From CAYUIG01 sp964444685 (GTDB lineage: Bacteria; Gemmatimonadota; Gemmatimonadetes; Longimicrobiales; RSA9), in NCBI GenBank assembly GCA_964444685.1, contig CAYUIG010000010.1, positions 16,176 to 80,175 on the forward strand: a DNA stretch of 64,000 bases, written 5' to 3'. Under the pieces are notes generated by a model. The model made no database searches. It was not told the origin of the DNA and saw only the letters and a program-made list of their open reading frames with translations. The position numbers and the translations under genes are program-made. Positions 8,963 through 16,860 of the stretch are shown one piece after another (position 1 is the first letter of the stretch; every line of letters begins with the position of its first letter).

Positions 8963-10312
8963 ATGTTCGAAGAACTTTCGGAGAAACTGGACGGGGTACT
9001 CGGCCGGCTGAAGCAGCGCGGCGTACTCACGGAGCCCATGGTGAAGGAGGGGCTGCGGGAGGTGCGCCGGGTGCTGCTGGAGGCGGACGTGAACCTCTCT
9101 CTGGTCCGGGAGTTCCTCGGCAAGGTGGAGGAGCGGGCGCTCGGGGAAAAGGTCCTGAAGTCGGTGGCCCCGGGCCAGCAGATCGTGAAGATCGTGCACG
9201 ACGAGCTGGTCGCGTTGCTGGGGGACCGCTCGGAGGGGCTGAAGATCGCGGCGGTGCCGCCGACGGTGATCGTGCTGGCGGGGCTGCAGGGTTCGGGCAA
9301 GACGACGACGGCCGCGAAGCTGGCGAAGCGGCTGACCCGCGAAGGCCGGCAGCCGATGCTGGCCGCGCTGGATGTATACCGTCCCGCGGCGATCGACCAG
9401 CTCGAGACGCTCGGCCGCCAGGTGGGCGTGCCGGTGTACGCGGATCGTGAGGAGAAGGACGTCGCAAGGCTGGCGAAGGCGGCGCTGGAGCATGCGAAGA
9501 GCGAGCGGCACCGCGCGCTGATCCTCGATACGGCGGGCCGGCTGCAGATCGACGAGCAGCTCATGGACGAGCTGCGGCAGGTGAAGGCGGCAACGTCGCC
9601 GACGGAGATCCTGCTGGTCGTCGACGCAATGACGGGTCAGGAGGCGGTGCGCATTGCGCAGGGCTTCCACGAGACGCTCGGGCTGACCGGCGTCATCCTG
9701 TCGAAGATGGATGGCGACGCGCGCGGCGGTGCGGCGCTGTCGGTGCGCGGTGTGGTCGGCGTACCGATCAAGTTCGTGGGTGTGGGCGAGCGGCCGGATG
9801 CGCTCGAGGTGTTCGACCCCATGCGCATGGCGGGCCGGATCCTCCAGCAGGGCGACGTGGTCGGTCTGGTGGAGAAGGCGCAGCAGGCGTTCGACGAGGA
9901 GCAGGCGCGCAAGCTGGAGCGGAAGGTCGCGAAGGAAGGGAAGTTCGATCTGGAGGACTTCCTGAGCGTGATGCAGCAGCTCCAGAAGATGGGTCCGCTG
10001 CAGGGCCTGCTGAAGATGGTGCCGGGCGTGAACGCGAAGGTGCTGAAGCAGGCGAACACCGACCCGAAGCGGGTGAAGCACGTGGAGGCGATCATCCTGT
10101 CGATGACGCCGCAGGAGCGTCGGCGCCCGGACATTCTGAACGGGTCGCGGCGTGCGCGCATCGCGAAGGGGTCGGGCCGGCCGGTGGCGGAAGTGAACCG
10201 GCTGATGGAGCAGTTCAAGCAGATGCAGAAGCTGATGAAGCAGCTCAAGGGGATGGGACTGGGCCGGGGTGCGGGGCTGCCGGGGATGCCGGGGCTACCC
10301 GGCGGTTTCTAG
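8963..10312 (+). CDS. ffh: Signal recognition particle protein Ffh
   Basis: The protein has 449 residues: the SRP54 GTPase that binds signal sequences and docks ribosomes to FtsY. The N domain opens with MFEELSEKLDGVLGRLKQRG. The G domain has GLQGSGKTTTAAKLA, DVYRPAAIDQL, DTAGRLQ and SKMDGDARGG. A Met-rich M domain follows with the RNA-binding RRARIAKGSG and a tail of MKQLKGMGLGRG type. ATG 8963 follows a GCAGGGA Shine-Dalgarno; the longer ORF start is not family-like. It heads a conserved block with rpsP, rimM, trmD, rplS and rnhB. The SRP RNA gene is not in the window. Confidence 0.97.
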   Translation: MFEELSEKLDGVLGRLKQRGVLTEPMVKEGLREVRRVLLEADVNLSLVREFLGKVEERALGEKVLKSVAPGQQIVKIVHDELVALLGDRSEGLKIAAVPPTVIVLAGLQGSGKTTTAAKLAKRLTREGRQPMLAALDVYRPAAIDQLETLGRQVGVPVYADREEKDVARLAKAALEHAKSERHRALILDTAGRLQIDEQLMDELRQVKAATSPTEILLVVDAMTGQEAVRIAQGFHETLGLTGVILSKMDGDARGGAALSVRGVVGVPIKFVGVGERPDALEVFDPMRMAGRILQQGDVVGLVEKAQQAFDEEQARKLERKVAKEGKFDLEDFLSVMQQLQKMGPLQGLLKMVPGVNAKVLKQANTDPKRVKHVEAIILSMTPQERRRPDILNGSRRARIAKGSGRPVAEVNRLMEQFKQMQKLMKQLKGMGLGRGAGLPGMPGLPGGF

Positions 10313-10330
10313 AGGAACAGAGAGAGCGAC

Positions 10331-10738
10331 ATGTCCGTGACGATCCGACTCCGGCGCATCGGCCGGAAGAAGCAGCCCAGCTACCGCATGGTGGTGACCG
10401 ACAAGGCCGCACCGCGCGACGGCGCGTACCTCGACGTGGTCGGGTTCTACAATCCGCGCGGCAAGCCGGCGGAGCTGCGTGTGGACCTCGACAAGGTCGA
10501 CCGCTGGGTGGGGCAGGGCGCCCTGCTCTCCGACACCGCCGCCTCGCTGGTGAAGAAGGCGCGCAAGGGCGGTGATGCGACCGTGAAGATGGTACCGATG
10601 GGCTTCGACTCGGCCGCAGCCGCACGTCCCGCGCAGCCGCAGGCGGCGCCGGCCGAGGAGCCGCCGATCGTAGCCCAGGCCGCGCAGGAAGTGGTCGAGT
10701 CCGCGGCCGCGGAAGAGGGCGCGGGCGAAGAGGCGTAG
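10331..10738 (+). CDS. rpsP: 30S ribosomal protein S16 with long C-terminal tail
   Basis: The protein has 135 residues. The conserved S16 core (SVTIRLRRIGRKKQPSYR, then GFYNP, then DRWVGQGALLSDT) takes the first 80 or so. The remaining 55 form an Ala/Pro/Glu-rich low-complexity tail ending AAAEEGAGEEA. Typical bacterial S16 has about 80-90 residues. The tail is acidic and probably disordered at the ribosome surface. The gene starts 18 bp after ffh, with GAGAG six bases upstream. Confidence 0.96.
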   Translation: MSVTIRLRRIGRKKQPSYRMVVTDKAAPRDGAYLDVVGFYNPRGKPAELRVDLDKVDRWVGQGALLSDTAASLVKKARKGGDATVKMVPMGFDSAAAARPAQPQAAPAEEPPIVAQAAQEVVESAAAEEGAGEEA

Positions 10739-10741
10739 CAC

Positions 10742-11290
10742 GTGGCTGACGATCGAGGGGCACCGGAGCACCTGGTCGTCGGACACGTGACCAAGCCGCA
10801 CGGCACCAAAGGCGAGGTGTTCGTGTGGCCGCTGACGGACCGGCCGGAGGAGATGTTCGCCGAAGGCGCGAGCGTGATCGTCGGGGACGAACACGGCAAT
10901 GCGCCGGCGGATGCGGAGCGGGTGGTGGTGGAGCGGTCGCGGCCGTTCAAGCGCGGCCTGCTGGTGAAGTTCGAGGATCGCAGCGAGCGCGACCGCGTGG
11001 ATGAACTCGCGGGCGCGTACCTGCTGGTCCCGGCCGGAGAGGTCGCACCGCTGGCGGAAGGCGAGGTCTTCTACCACCAGCTGCTCGGCCTCGAGGTGTG
11101 GACGGTGGCAGGCGAGCGTGTCGGGCGCGTGCGCGAAGTATTCGAGACCGAGCCGGCGCATCTGCTCGAGGTGGAATCGTCGGATGGGAAGCGTCGCCTC
11201 GTACCGTTCGCGGAGCGGATCGTGAAGGAGGTGGACGTGGCCGGCGGGAGGCTCGTGATCAGCCCGCCGCCCGGCCTGCTGGATCTGTGA
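10742..11290 (+). CDS. rimM: Ribosome maturation factor RimM
   Basis: The protein has 182 residues and acts in late 30S head assembly, binding S19. It opens with the RimM signature HLVVGHVTKPHGTKGEV and has the PRC-barrel stretch FYHQLLGLEV near residue 105. It ends in an ISPPPGLLDL-type tail. The GTG start at 10742 lies three bases after the rpsP stop. Its stop overlaps the GTG of trmD (GTGA), indicating translational coupling. Confidence 0.95.
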   Translation: MADDRGAPEHLVVGHVTKPHGTKGEVFVWPLTDRPEEMFAEGASVIVGDEHGNAPADAERVVVERSRPFKRGLLVKFEDRSERDRVDELAGAYLLVPAGEVAPLAEGEVFYHQLLGLEVWTVAGERVGRVREVFETEPAHLLEVESSDGKRRLVPFAERIVKEVDVAGGRLVISPPPGLLDL

Positions 11291-11982
11291 AGATCAACAT
11301 CGTCACGATCTTCCCCCGCTGGTTCGATGAACCGCTGGGGACGAGCATTCCGGGCCGCGCGCGCGCGGCGGGGCTCGTGGATCTGACGGTGGTGGATCTG
11401 AGGGAGTACACGCACGACCGCCATCGGACGGTGGATGACTATCCGTTCGGCGGCGGGGCCGGCATGGTGATGAAGCCGGAGCCGTTCTTCGAGGCGGTGG
11501 ATGCGCTGGCGCCGCAGGGTCCGGTGATCCTGCTGTCGGCGCGCGGGAAGCGGTTCCGTCACGAGGATGCGGTGCGGCTGTCGCTCGAGCCGGAGATCAC
11601 GCTGCTCTGCGGCCACTACAAGGACGTGGATCAGCGGGTGGCGGACGGGCTCGCGACGCAGGAGCTGTCGCTCGGGGACTTCGTGCTCTCGGGCGGCGAG
11701 CCGGCGGCGGCGGTGGTGGCGGATACGGTGATCCGGCTGCTGCCGGGCGCGCTGGGCACGCACGAGGCCGCGGCGGGCGACTCGTTCTACGACGAGGGAC
11801 TGCTGAGTCCGCCGTCGTACACGCGCCCGGCGGAGTATCGCGGGTTGGCGGTGCCGGACGTGCTGCTGTCCGGAGACCACGCGCGCATCGAGGCGTGGCG
11901 GCGGCAGGAGTCGGAGCGGCTGACGCGCGAGCGGCGGCCGGAGCTGTGGCAGGCATACGAACGGATGCACGACGAGGGGTGA
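11287..11982 (+). CDS. trmD: tRNA (guanine-N1)-methyltransferase TrmD
   Basis: The protein has 231 residues and methylates G37 of tRNAs with SAM, preventing +1 frameshifts. GTG 11287 is embedded in the rimM stop and gives the expected VKINIVTIFPRWFDE N-terminus. Trefoil-knot motifs are GGGAGMVMKPEPF, LLCGHYKDVDQRV (usually CGRYEGVDQRV) and LSLGDFVLSGGEPAA. The tail after residue 170 carries SPPSYTRPAEYRG as in the family. The order rimM-trmD-rplS is the classical one. Confidence 0.96.
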   Translation: MKINIVTIFPRWFDEPLGTSIPGRARAAGLVDLTVVDLREYTHDRHRTVDDYPFGGGAGMVMKPEPFFEAVDALAPQGPVILLSARGKRFRHEDAVRLSLEPEITLLCGHYKDVDQRVADGLATQELSLGDFVLSGGEPAAAVVADTVIRLLPGALGTHEAAAGDSFYDEGLLSPPSYTRPAEYRGLAVPDVLLSGDHARIEAWRRQESERLTRERRPELWQAYERMHDEG

Positions 11983-12027
11983 CCCTCGAAGGCGCGGGTT
12001 CGGACCCGCCCATACGGAGGAGAGACC

Positions 12028-12381
12028 ATGGACATGCTTCAGCAGATCGGCAAAGAGCAGATGCGCAGCGACGTACCGTCGTTTGCGCCGGGCGATACGC
12101 TGCGCGTGAACGTGCGCGTGCGCGAAGGGGACAAGGAGCGTATCCAGGTCTTCGAGGGCGTCTGCATCGCACGCAAGGGCGGCGGCATCCACGAGACGTT
12201 CACCGTGCGCAAGGTGTCGAGCGGCATCGGTGTGGAGCGCGTGTTCCCGCTGCACTCGCCGACGATCGAGGGACTGTCGGTCGTGCGGCGCGGACAGGTG
12301 CGACGCGCCAAGCTCTACTATCTGCGCGCGCGGCGCGGCAAGGCCGCCCGCATCCGGGAGAAGCAGCAGACCCAGAGCTGA
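12028..12381 (+). CDS. rplS: 50S ribosomal protein L19
   Basis: The protein has 117 residues and sits at the 30S-50S interface. Recognisable segments are FAPGDTLRVNVRVREGDKER, FEGVCIARKGGGIHETFTVR and VERVFPLHSP, with the C-terminal RRAKLYYLRARRGKAARI. A strong Shine-Dalgarno (GGAGGAGAG) precedes ATG 12028. It lies 45 bp after trmD and 11 bp before rnhB. Confidence 0.97.
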   Translation: MDMLQQIGKEQMRSDVPSFAPGDTLRVNVRVREGDKERIQVFEGVCIARKGGGIHETFTVRKVSSGIGVERVFPLHSPTIEGLSVVRRGQVRRAKLYYLRARRGKAARIREKQQTQS

Positions 12382-12392
12382 CCGCCCGCCGG

Positions 12393-13088
12393 ATGGGCGG
12401 AGCGGAGGGGCCCCGGAAGAAGCGCCGGCCCGCCACCAAGGCCGGTCGGCGCCGTGCCGAGACGTGGCGGTTGAAGAAGCTGCTCGCGTACGAGCGCGAG
12501 CTGCGTGCGAAGGGCTACGAGATCATCGCCGGCGTCGATGAGGCCGGCCGTGGCCCGCTCGCGGGCCCGGTCGTGGCCGCCGCCGTCATCCTTCCCGACG
12601 GCGTCGCCGTGCGCGGCGTCGATGACTCCAAGCGACTGACGGCCGAGCGCCGCGAGGCGCTCTTCCACGAGATTCGCGAACGCGCGCTCGCCGTGGGCGT
12701 GGGCGCAGCGAGCACGCGCGAAGTGGACCGGCTCAACATCCTGCGCGCGAGCCACGTCGCGATGAAGCGCGCACTCGCGCGCCTCTCACTTCAGCCCGAC
12801 CACATCATCGTCGATGGCAACATGGATCCGGGCCTCGGCGATGCGTGCACGCCTGTAATCGATGCCGACGCGCTCGTGCACTGCGTCGCGTGCGCGTCCG
12901 TGATCGCGAAGGTCGTGCGTGACCGTCTGATGCATCGTCTCGCCGGCCGATATCCGCAGTACGGCTGGGATCACAACGCCGGATACGGAACGCAGGACCA
13001 CCGCGATGCGATCCTGGAGCTCGGACTGACGCCGCACCATCGCCGCTCCTTCGAGAGCAACGTCCAACTGCTGCTGGAGCTTTCCTGA
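12393..13088 (+). CDS. rnhB: Ribonuclease HII
   Basis: The protein has 231 residues and cleaves RNA of RNA-DNA hybrids and single ribonucleotides in DNA. The first catalytic pair is in GVDEAGRGPLAGPVVAA, the third acidic residue in IIVDGN and the fourth in VVRDRLM, followed by YGWDHNAGYGTQDH. The N-terminus carries about 45 basic residues (RKKRRPATKAGRRRAETWR) ahead of the core, longer than in many homologues. ATG 12393 is the nearest start after rplS. The stop overlaps the ATG of the next gene (TGATG). Confidence 0.94.
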   Translation: MGGAEGPRKKRRPATKAGRRRAETWRLKKLLAYERELRAKGYEIIAGVDEAGRGPLAGPVVAAAVILPDGVAVRGVDDSKRLTAERREALFHEIRERALAVGVGAASTREVDRLNILRASHVAMKRALARLSLQPDHIIVDGNMDPGLGDACTPVIDADALVHCVACASVIAKVVRDRLMHRLAGRYPQYGWDHNAGYGTQDHRDAILELGLTPHHRRSFESNVQLLLELS

Positions 13089-13531
13089 TGCACACCGAGC
13101 ACCTCCAGAACGTGCGTGTCACGCGGGTCGGTGCGGGCTGGCTCGTCGCGATCGCCGTCGCGTCACTCGCCATTCTCGCCTTCCTCGGACTCGGCCTCTT
13201 TTCGAGCGACGGCATGCTCACGTCCTTCGGCGGCGTGCTCGCCGTGTCGCTCGGGTTCTTCGCGGGTGGATTCTTCGCAGGTTTCCGCGCCATCGAGGCG
13301 CCGATACTCCACGGCGTGGCGATCGGCGTCACGTCGCTGGTGGCATGGGCGTTTCTCAATGTGGCTGCGGCGGCGCTGTTCGCGTCGTTCGAGTGGGTGG
13401 CGCTCACACCCGCGCTCGCCGCCGCGCTGCTGCTCGTGCAGATGGCCGGAGCCGTGATCGGCGCGCTGCTGGGCTACAATGTGGCCCTGCGCGGCCGGCC
13501 CGGACTGACCGAACACGAGCCGATCGAATAG
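13088..13531 (+). CDS. Four-helix membrane protein of unknown function
   Basis: The protein has 147 residues with four hydrophobic segments at about 19-40, 45-66, 74-100 and 108-133. It is Gly/Ala-rich (GFFAGGFFAGFRAIEAPILHG) and resembles TIGR04086/DUF3792-like small membrane proteins in layout, but I cannot assign a family firmly. Its ATG overlaps the rnhB stop, so it is the last gene of the ffh operon. A strong terminator follows 42 bp after its stop. Confidence 0.75.
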   Translation: MHTEHLQNVRVTRVGAGWLVAIAVASLAILAFLGLGLFSSDGMLTSFGGVLAVSLGFFAGGFFAGFRAIEAPILHGVAIGVTSLVAWAFLNVAAAALFASFEWVALTPALAAALLLVQMAGAVIGALLGYNVALRGRPGLTEHEPIE

Positions 13532-13573
13532 CTCCGGCCCGGGACTTGCCGCGGGCCCCAGAAGCTCGCTCAC

Positions 13574-13607
13574 GACCGCCGACGGTGTGTGCCGTCGGCG
13601 GTCTTTT
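13574..13607 (+). terminator. Rho-independent terminator of the ffh-rnhB operon
   Basis: A perfect 12-bp stem (GACCGCCGACGG / CCGTCGGCGGTC) with a 6-nt loop TGTGTG is followed directly by TTTT. Confidence 0.9.
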
Positions 13608-13632
13608 GTTTCCACCTGTGCGGAGGCCACGT

Positions 13633-14088
13633 ATGCGAAAGGCGGGAATCCTCGCAGCCCTGCTGCTGACGGCATTCGTCGCGTGCGACGATGACGACGA
13701 CGACGGCACGGGCCCGGACGGCACGGAGACGTTCACCGTGCAGATGACGGGTGCGGCCGAGTTCCCCGGTCCCGGAGATGACGACGGGACGGGAACGGCC
13801 GTGATCACGATCGATGACGATGCGGACGAGGTCTGCTGGGACATCGAGGTCGCGGACATCGATTTGCCGGCGACGGCCGCACACATTCACGTGGGCGCGG
13901 TCGGCACGGCCGGCGACCCCGTCGTGACGATCGACCCGGCACCGGACGCGGATGGCCTCGCCGAGGGTTGCGTCGACGCGGAGGACGATCTGCTCGACGA
14001 CATCCTCGCCAATCCGTCGGGCTACTACGTGAACGTGCACACGACCGACTTCGCCGCGGGCGCGATTCGCGGGCAGCTGAGCAACTAG
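13633..14088 (+). CDS. CHRD-domain lipoprotein
   Basis: The protein has 151 residues. A lipoprotein signal (MRKAGILAALLLTAFVAC) ends at a lipobox-like Cys and is followed by a run of six Asp. The rest is one CHRD domain: AEFPGPGDDDGTGTAVITID at the start, the diagnostic AAHIHVG in the middle and YYVNVHTTDFAAGAIRGQL at the end. CHRD domains occur in chordin and in many bacterial secreted proteins; their function is unknown. The Asp run may bind cations. GGAGG lies eight bases before ATG 13633. It is a single-gene unit after the operon terminator. Confidence 0.88.
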   Translation: MRKAGILAALLLTAFVACDDDDDDGTGPDGTETFTVQMTGAAEFPGPGDDDGTGTAVITIDDDADEVCWDIEVADIDLPATAAHIHVGAVGTAGDPVVTIDPAPDADGLAEGCVDAEDDLLDDILANPSGYYVNVHTTDFAAGAIRGQLSN

Positions 14089-14300
14089 TCGCCGCGGCCG
14101 GCGCGGGCGTCCCGCCGCGCCGGCTCGCGGGCCGTTGTGCCACAGAAGTTTTTCGCCTTCCCAGGACCGTCCCCCGGCCTGTGGTGTATCCATTCTCAAC
14201 GCGCAGACAATTTCGTCTGACGCCCGCCCCTGTATCGAACCGCCCGGCATCACCGTGATGCCCACCGATCGGTGACTCCGCCGGTTCACTGGAGGACAGA

Positions 14301-14483
14301 ATGGAACGGACCGTCTACGAGGTCGCCCCCTTCGGCAACGAATGGCAGCTCCGCCGCACCACCGGTACGGAGACGCGGCAGGTGTTTCCGACGCGCGAAG
14401 CGGCGATCGCCCGCGGGCGTGAGATCTGCAGCGAGAACCGGCCCAGCCGGCTTTCGGTCCGCAAGGTCGCCTCGGGCGACTGA
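14301..14483 (+). CDS. DUF2188-type small protein
   Basis: The protein has 60 residues: a beta-hairpin opening (MERTVYEVAPFGNEWQLRRT), then FPTREAAIARGREICSENRP, then LSVRKVASGD. This is the layout of DUF2188 proteins, whose role is unknown. A clear Shine-Dalgarno (GGAGGA) precedes ATG 14301. The 212 bases before it hold no other gene. A long hairpin follows 21 bp after the stop. Confidence 0.8.
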   Translation: MERTVYEVAPFGNEWQLRRTTGTETRQVFPTREAAIARGREICSENRPSRLSVRKVASGD

Positions 14484-14504
14484 GTCGGATCCAGTTCCGC
14501 GAAA

Positions 14505-14539
14505 CGAGGGGCCTTCACACGCGGTGTGAAGGCCCCTCG
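14505..14539. terminator. Bidirectional hairpin between convergent genes
   Basis: A perfect 16-bp stem (CGAGGGGCCTTCACAC and its complement) has a 3-nt loop GCG. There is no T-run on the plus strand; on the minus strand it is followed by TTT. It lies between the DUF2188 gene and the convergent oxidoreductase gene and could terminate both. Confidence 0.75.
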
Positions 14540-14619
14540 CTCATCGATGTCTGGCGGGGGTGAACTGCGGCGGCCATCGGGAACGACGGTCCGATCGCTG
14601 CTTCGACCGCCGTGAAGCT

Positions 14620-16071
14620 TCAATTCTCAGCCAGGGATACGGATCGGCCGAGAAGGTAGTCGACGACCCGAGCCGCGGCGTATCCCCCCTCGGCGGGCAG
14701 CAGCCTTCCCAATCCGCCGAGCGCATCGCCACTGGTCACGAGTGGACGTTCGACATCCGCTCCCCGCGCCTGCGCGTGGCCGGCGTCCGCGAACAGCGCG
14801 TTGCACAGGCACTTCCTGCCCACCGTATCGCTCGCATCGCCACCCTTCCTCACGTACGTGTCGACGGGCTCGGCGGCGCAACGGTAATCGATCCGGCCGT
14901 CCGCCTTGCGGTACGCGACGCGGAGATAGCCGAGATCGCAGATGCGCGCGCGCTTCCGGTAGACGCCGGATTCGGAGTTGGTGCCCTCGAGCTGCACGAC
15001 CTTGAACGGGAACCCTGTAGGGGATGCCAGTGGGTCGGTCCGTACATCGATCGTCCCGGCGCGCGCCATGTCGAGCACGCGCTGTCGAAGTGCGGGGTCG
15101 AGACCGCTCTCGTTGGCGTAGGCGAAGAGGGTTCCCACCTGGATCCCGGTGGCGCCCGCGTCCCGCGCCTCGCGGAGACGCTCCGGCGATCCGGCCTCGC
15201 CGGCGAGCCAGAAGGGCAGGCCCAGAGCGCGCAGTTCCTCGAGGTCGGCACGATCCCGTTCGCCGTAAACCGGCTCGCCGCGCGCGTTCAGCTCGAGCCG
15301 GCCGCGCGGCGGTGCATTGTGACCGCCCGCGGTGGGTGCTTCGACAACGAACCCGTCGACGCGTCCGTTCGCTTTTCGGGCCATCAGCGTCGCGAGGGCA
15401 TGCGAGGAGATCACCGGCAGGAAATACGGCCGTCGGAGTTCCGTGCCCGGATCGATCTTCCAATGATCCGCCGGGTCCAGTCTGAGTTCGGGCGGAGCGG
15501 CACCGTTCGCGCCTTCGACATGCAGGCGCATCGAGGCCGGGCGGTGCTGCGCGAACGCATCGAGCACGCCCGGGATTTCCTTTGGGATGCCGGCGCCCAT
15601 GAGCACGTAGTCGATGCCCGCCAGCATGGCGCCGTACAGCGTCGCGAGGTTCGGAAGCTGTACCTTCGTGAGCAGGTTCATTCCGACCGGACCTGCGTGT
15701 CCTTCCTTCGCGAGGTGAACCTCGACGAAGCTCGCGAGCATCGCGATCTGCGCGCGCGCACGGCTCGCACCGTGACGCCACATCGACAGCATTCGGTACG
15801 GTGCGCCGTCCTCCCTGCCACCGGGAAGGAAGTACTTCTCGAACACACGCGCGGCGACGTCAGGAATCGGGAAGTGCTCCATGGCCCGCCGCATGTGGCC
15901 ACCGATGTCCCCGTCCTGGAGCCTGCGAACCAGCAGCGTATCCACGCAGGTTCCGGAGACCACGCCGAGCTGGCCGATCGAGGCGACCGCACGCGCCAGC
16001 CGCCAGTTCGATATGCCGATTCCCATCCCACCCTGAATGATGCAGGGGTGCGCGGCCATGGCCGTCGTCAT
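14620..16071 (-). CDS. Nitronate monooxygenase-like FMN oxidoreductase
   Basis: The protein has 483 residues with a TIM-barrel FMN fold of the 2-nitropropane dioxygenase/PfaD superfamily. It opens with IIQGGMGIGISNWRLARAVA, then GPVGMNLLTKVQLP, YVLMGAGIPKEIPGVLDAF, VVEAPTAGGHNAPPRG and GIQVGTLFAYANESG, which form the flavin and phosphate sites. At 483 residues it is longer than typical nitronate monooxygenases (320-360). The extra C-terminal part has several Cys (YRCAAEP, GRKCLCNALF), so a PfaD-like or metal-binding extension is possible. The reaction may be nitronate oxidation or enoyl reduction. It is convergent with the DUF2188 gene. Confidence 0.82.
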   Translation of the reverse strand: MTTAMAAHPCIIQGGMGIGISNWRLARAVASIGQLGVVSGTCVDTLLVRRLQDGDIGGHMRRAMEHFPIPDVAARVFEKYFLPGGREDGAPYRMLSMWRHGASRARAQIAMLASFVEVHLAKEGHAGPVGMNLLTKVQLPNLATLYGAMLAGIDYVLMGAGIPKEIPGVLDAFAQHRPASMRLHVEGANGAAPPELRLDPADHWKIDPGTELRRPYFLPVISSHALATLMARKANGRVDGFVVEAPTAGGHNAPPRGRLELNARGEPVYGERDRADLEELRALGLPFWLAGEAGSPERLREARDAGATGIQVGTLFAYANESGLDPALRQRVLDMARAGTIDVRTDPLASPTGFPFKVVQLEGTNSESGVYRKRARICDLGYLRVAYRKADGRIDYRCAAEPVDTYVRKGGDASDTVGRKCLCNALFADAGHAQARGADVERPLVTSGDALGGLGRLLPAEGGYAAARVVDYLLGRSVSLAEN

Positions 16072-16216
16072 CGCGTCTCGTTTTCAGTGGTTCGCTTCGC
16101 GATGACGCTACCTGCATCGGGCGGCCACGTCTGTGGGGGATCTCCCGACTTGCGATGCCACGGACCGTCGCTCGCGAGCGCTTGGTCGCGACGACCCGTG
16201 TGCATTAGCTTGGGAC

Positions 16217-16288
16217 GGGCCGGTAGCTCAGTGGTAGAGCAGGGGCCTTTTAAGCCCAGGGTCGTGGGTTCGATCCCCACCCGGCCCA
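16217..16288 (+). tRNA. tRNA-Lys (anticodon TTT)
   Basis: The acceptor stem pairs GGGCCGG with CCGGCCC and base A follows as discriminator; CCA is not encoded. The D arm is GCTC-AGTGGTA-GAGC, the anticodon loop CTTTTAA reads TTT (Lys), and the T arm is GTGGG-TTCGATC-CCCAC. The outermost anticodon-stem pair (27-43) is a G-A mismatch. The length is 72 nt. Confidence 0.95.
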
Positions 16289-16303
16289 TCCTTGCGTTTT
16301 GTG

Positions 16304-16345
16304 GAAACCCCGGCGCGTTCGTGGCGCGCCGGGGTTTCGTTTTCC
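16304..16345 (+). terminator. Terminator downstream of tRNA-Lys
   Basis: A perfect 14-bp stem (GAAACCCCGGCGCG / CGCGCCGGGGTTTC) with a 7-nt loop is followed by GTTTT. It ends eight bases before the convergent DUF4282 stop. Confidence 0.88.
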
Positions 16346-16352
16346 TGGCTTC

Positions 16353-16661
16353 TCATACGGACGACGGTTTTGCGATCGTATTGACGTCCTCGGCAATGCG
16401 GAATAGTACGATCATGACCTCGAGCATCACGCGCAGGTACATGACGGTGAGCAGGAAAACCGCGGGAACCATCAGGAGCGAGAGCAGCGCGAACACGCCC
16501 CCCATGGAGAGGCCGTTCAGCAGCACGGAGATGCTGACGAGGCCGCACAGCGCGATCCCGAGTACGTAGAGGACCGGGATCAACTTCGATGTTATGAAGT
16601 TCGAGAACGAGAAGTCGAACAGTGCTCCGAAGAACCCCGGCTGCGGTGTCTGCGTCGACAT
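16353..16661 (-). CDS. DUF4282-type two-helix membrane protein
   Basis: The protein has 102 residues. It opens with a short polar part followed by GFFGALFDFSFSNFITSKLI, then two transmembrane helices at about 29-48 and 56-77. It continues with YLRVMLEVMIVLFRIAEDVN, the conserved RxxxE(x)6FRI pattern of DUF4282, a family of unknown function. GGAGG (complement of 16670-16674) precedes the ATG at 16661. The longer open frame upstream is Pro/Arg low complexity and was rejected. Confidence 0.85.
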   Translation of the reverse strand: MSTQTPQPGFFGALFDFSFSNFITSKLIPVLYVLGIALCGLVSISVLLNGLSMGGVFALLSLLMVPAVFLLTVMYLRVMLEVMIVLFRIAEDVNTIAKPSSV

Positions 16662-16724
16662 GGCTGGCCTCCGAGAGTGAGGGGGTGCGGGGAAGGATGG
16701 CGGAATGGAAGGCGCTTCGCGAGG

Positions 16725-16853
16725 ACTGCGGGGGCGGGGGCGGGCCCGAACTGCGGGGGCCGGGGCGGGGGCGGGCGCGGTGCGAGGTGGGAAATGCGGG
16801 ACCTTCCCGGCCGATCCGACTGCGGGGGCGGGGGGCTGAGCCCCGACCCCCGC
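16725..16853. other. G-run cluster (G-quadruplex potential) and hairpin after the DUF411 gene
   Basis: CTGCGGGGGC recurs three times (16725, 16750, 16820), interspersed with GGGG and GGGGG runs on the plus strand. At 16822-16853 a GC-only hairpin pairs GCGGGGG with CCCCCGC and GGGG with CCCC. It starts 8 bases beyond the DUF411 stop and could terminate that gene. No ORF is supported here. Confidence 0.5.
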
Positions 16854-16860
16854 ATCGGTG

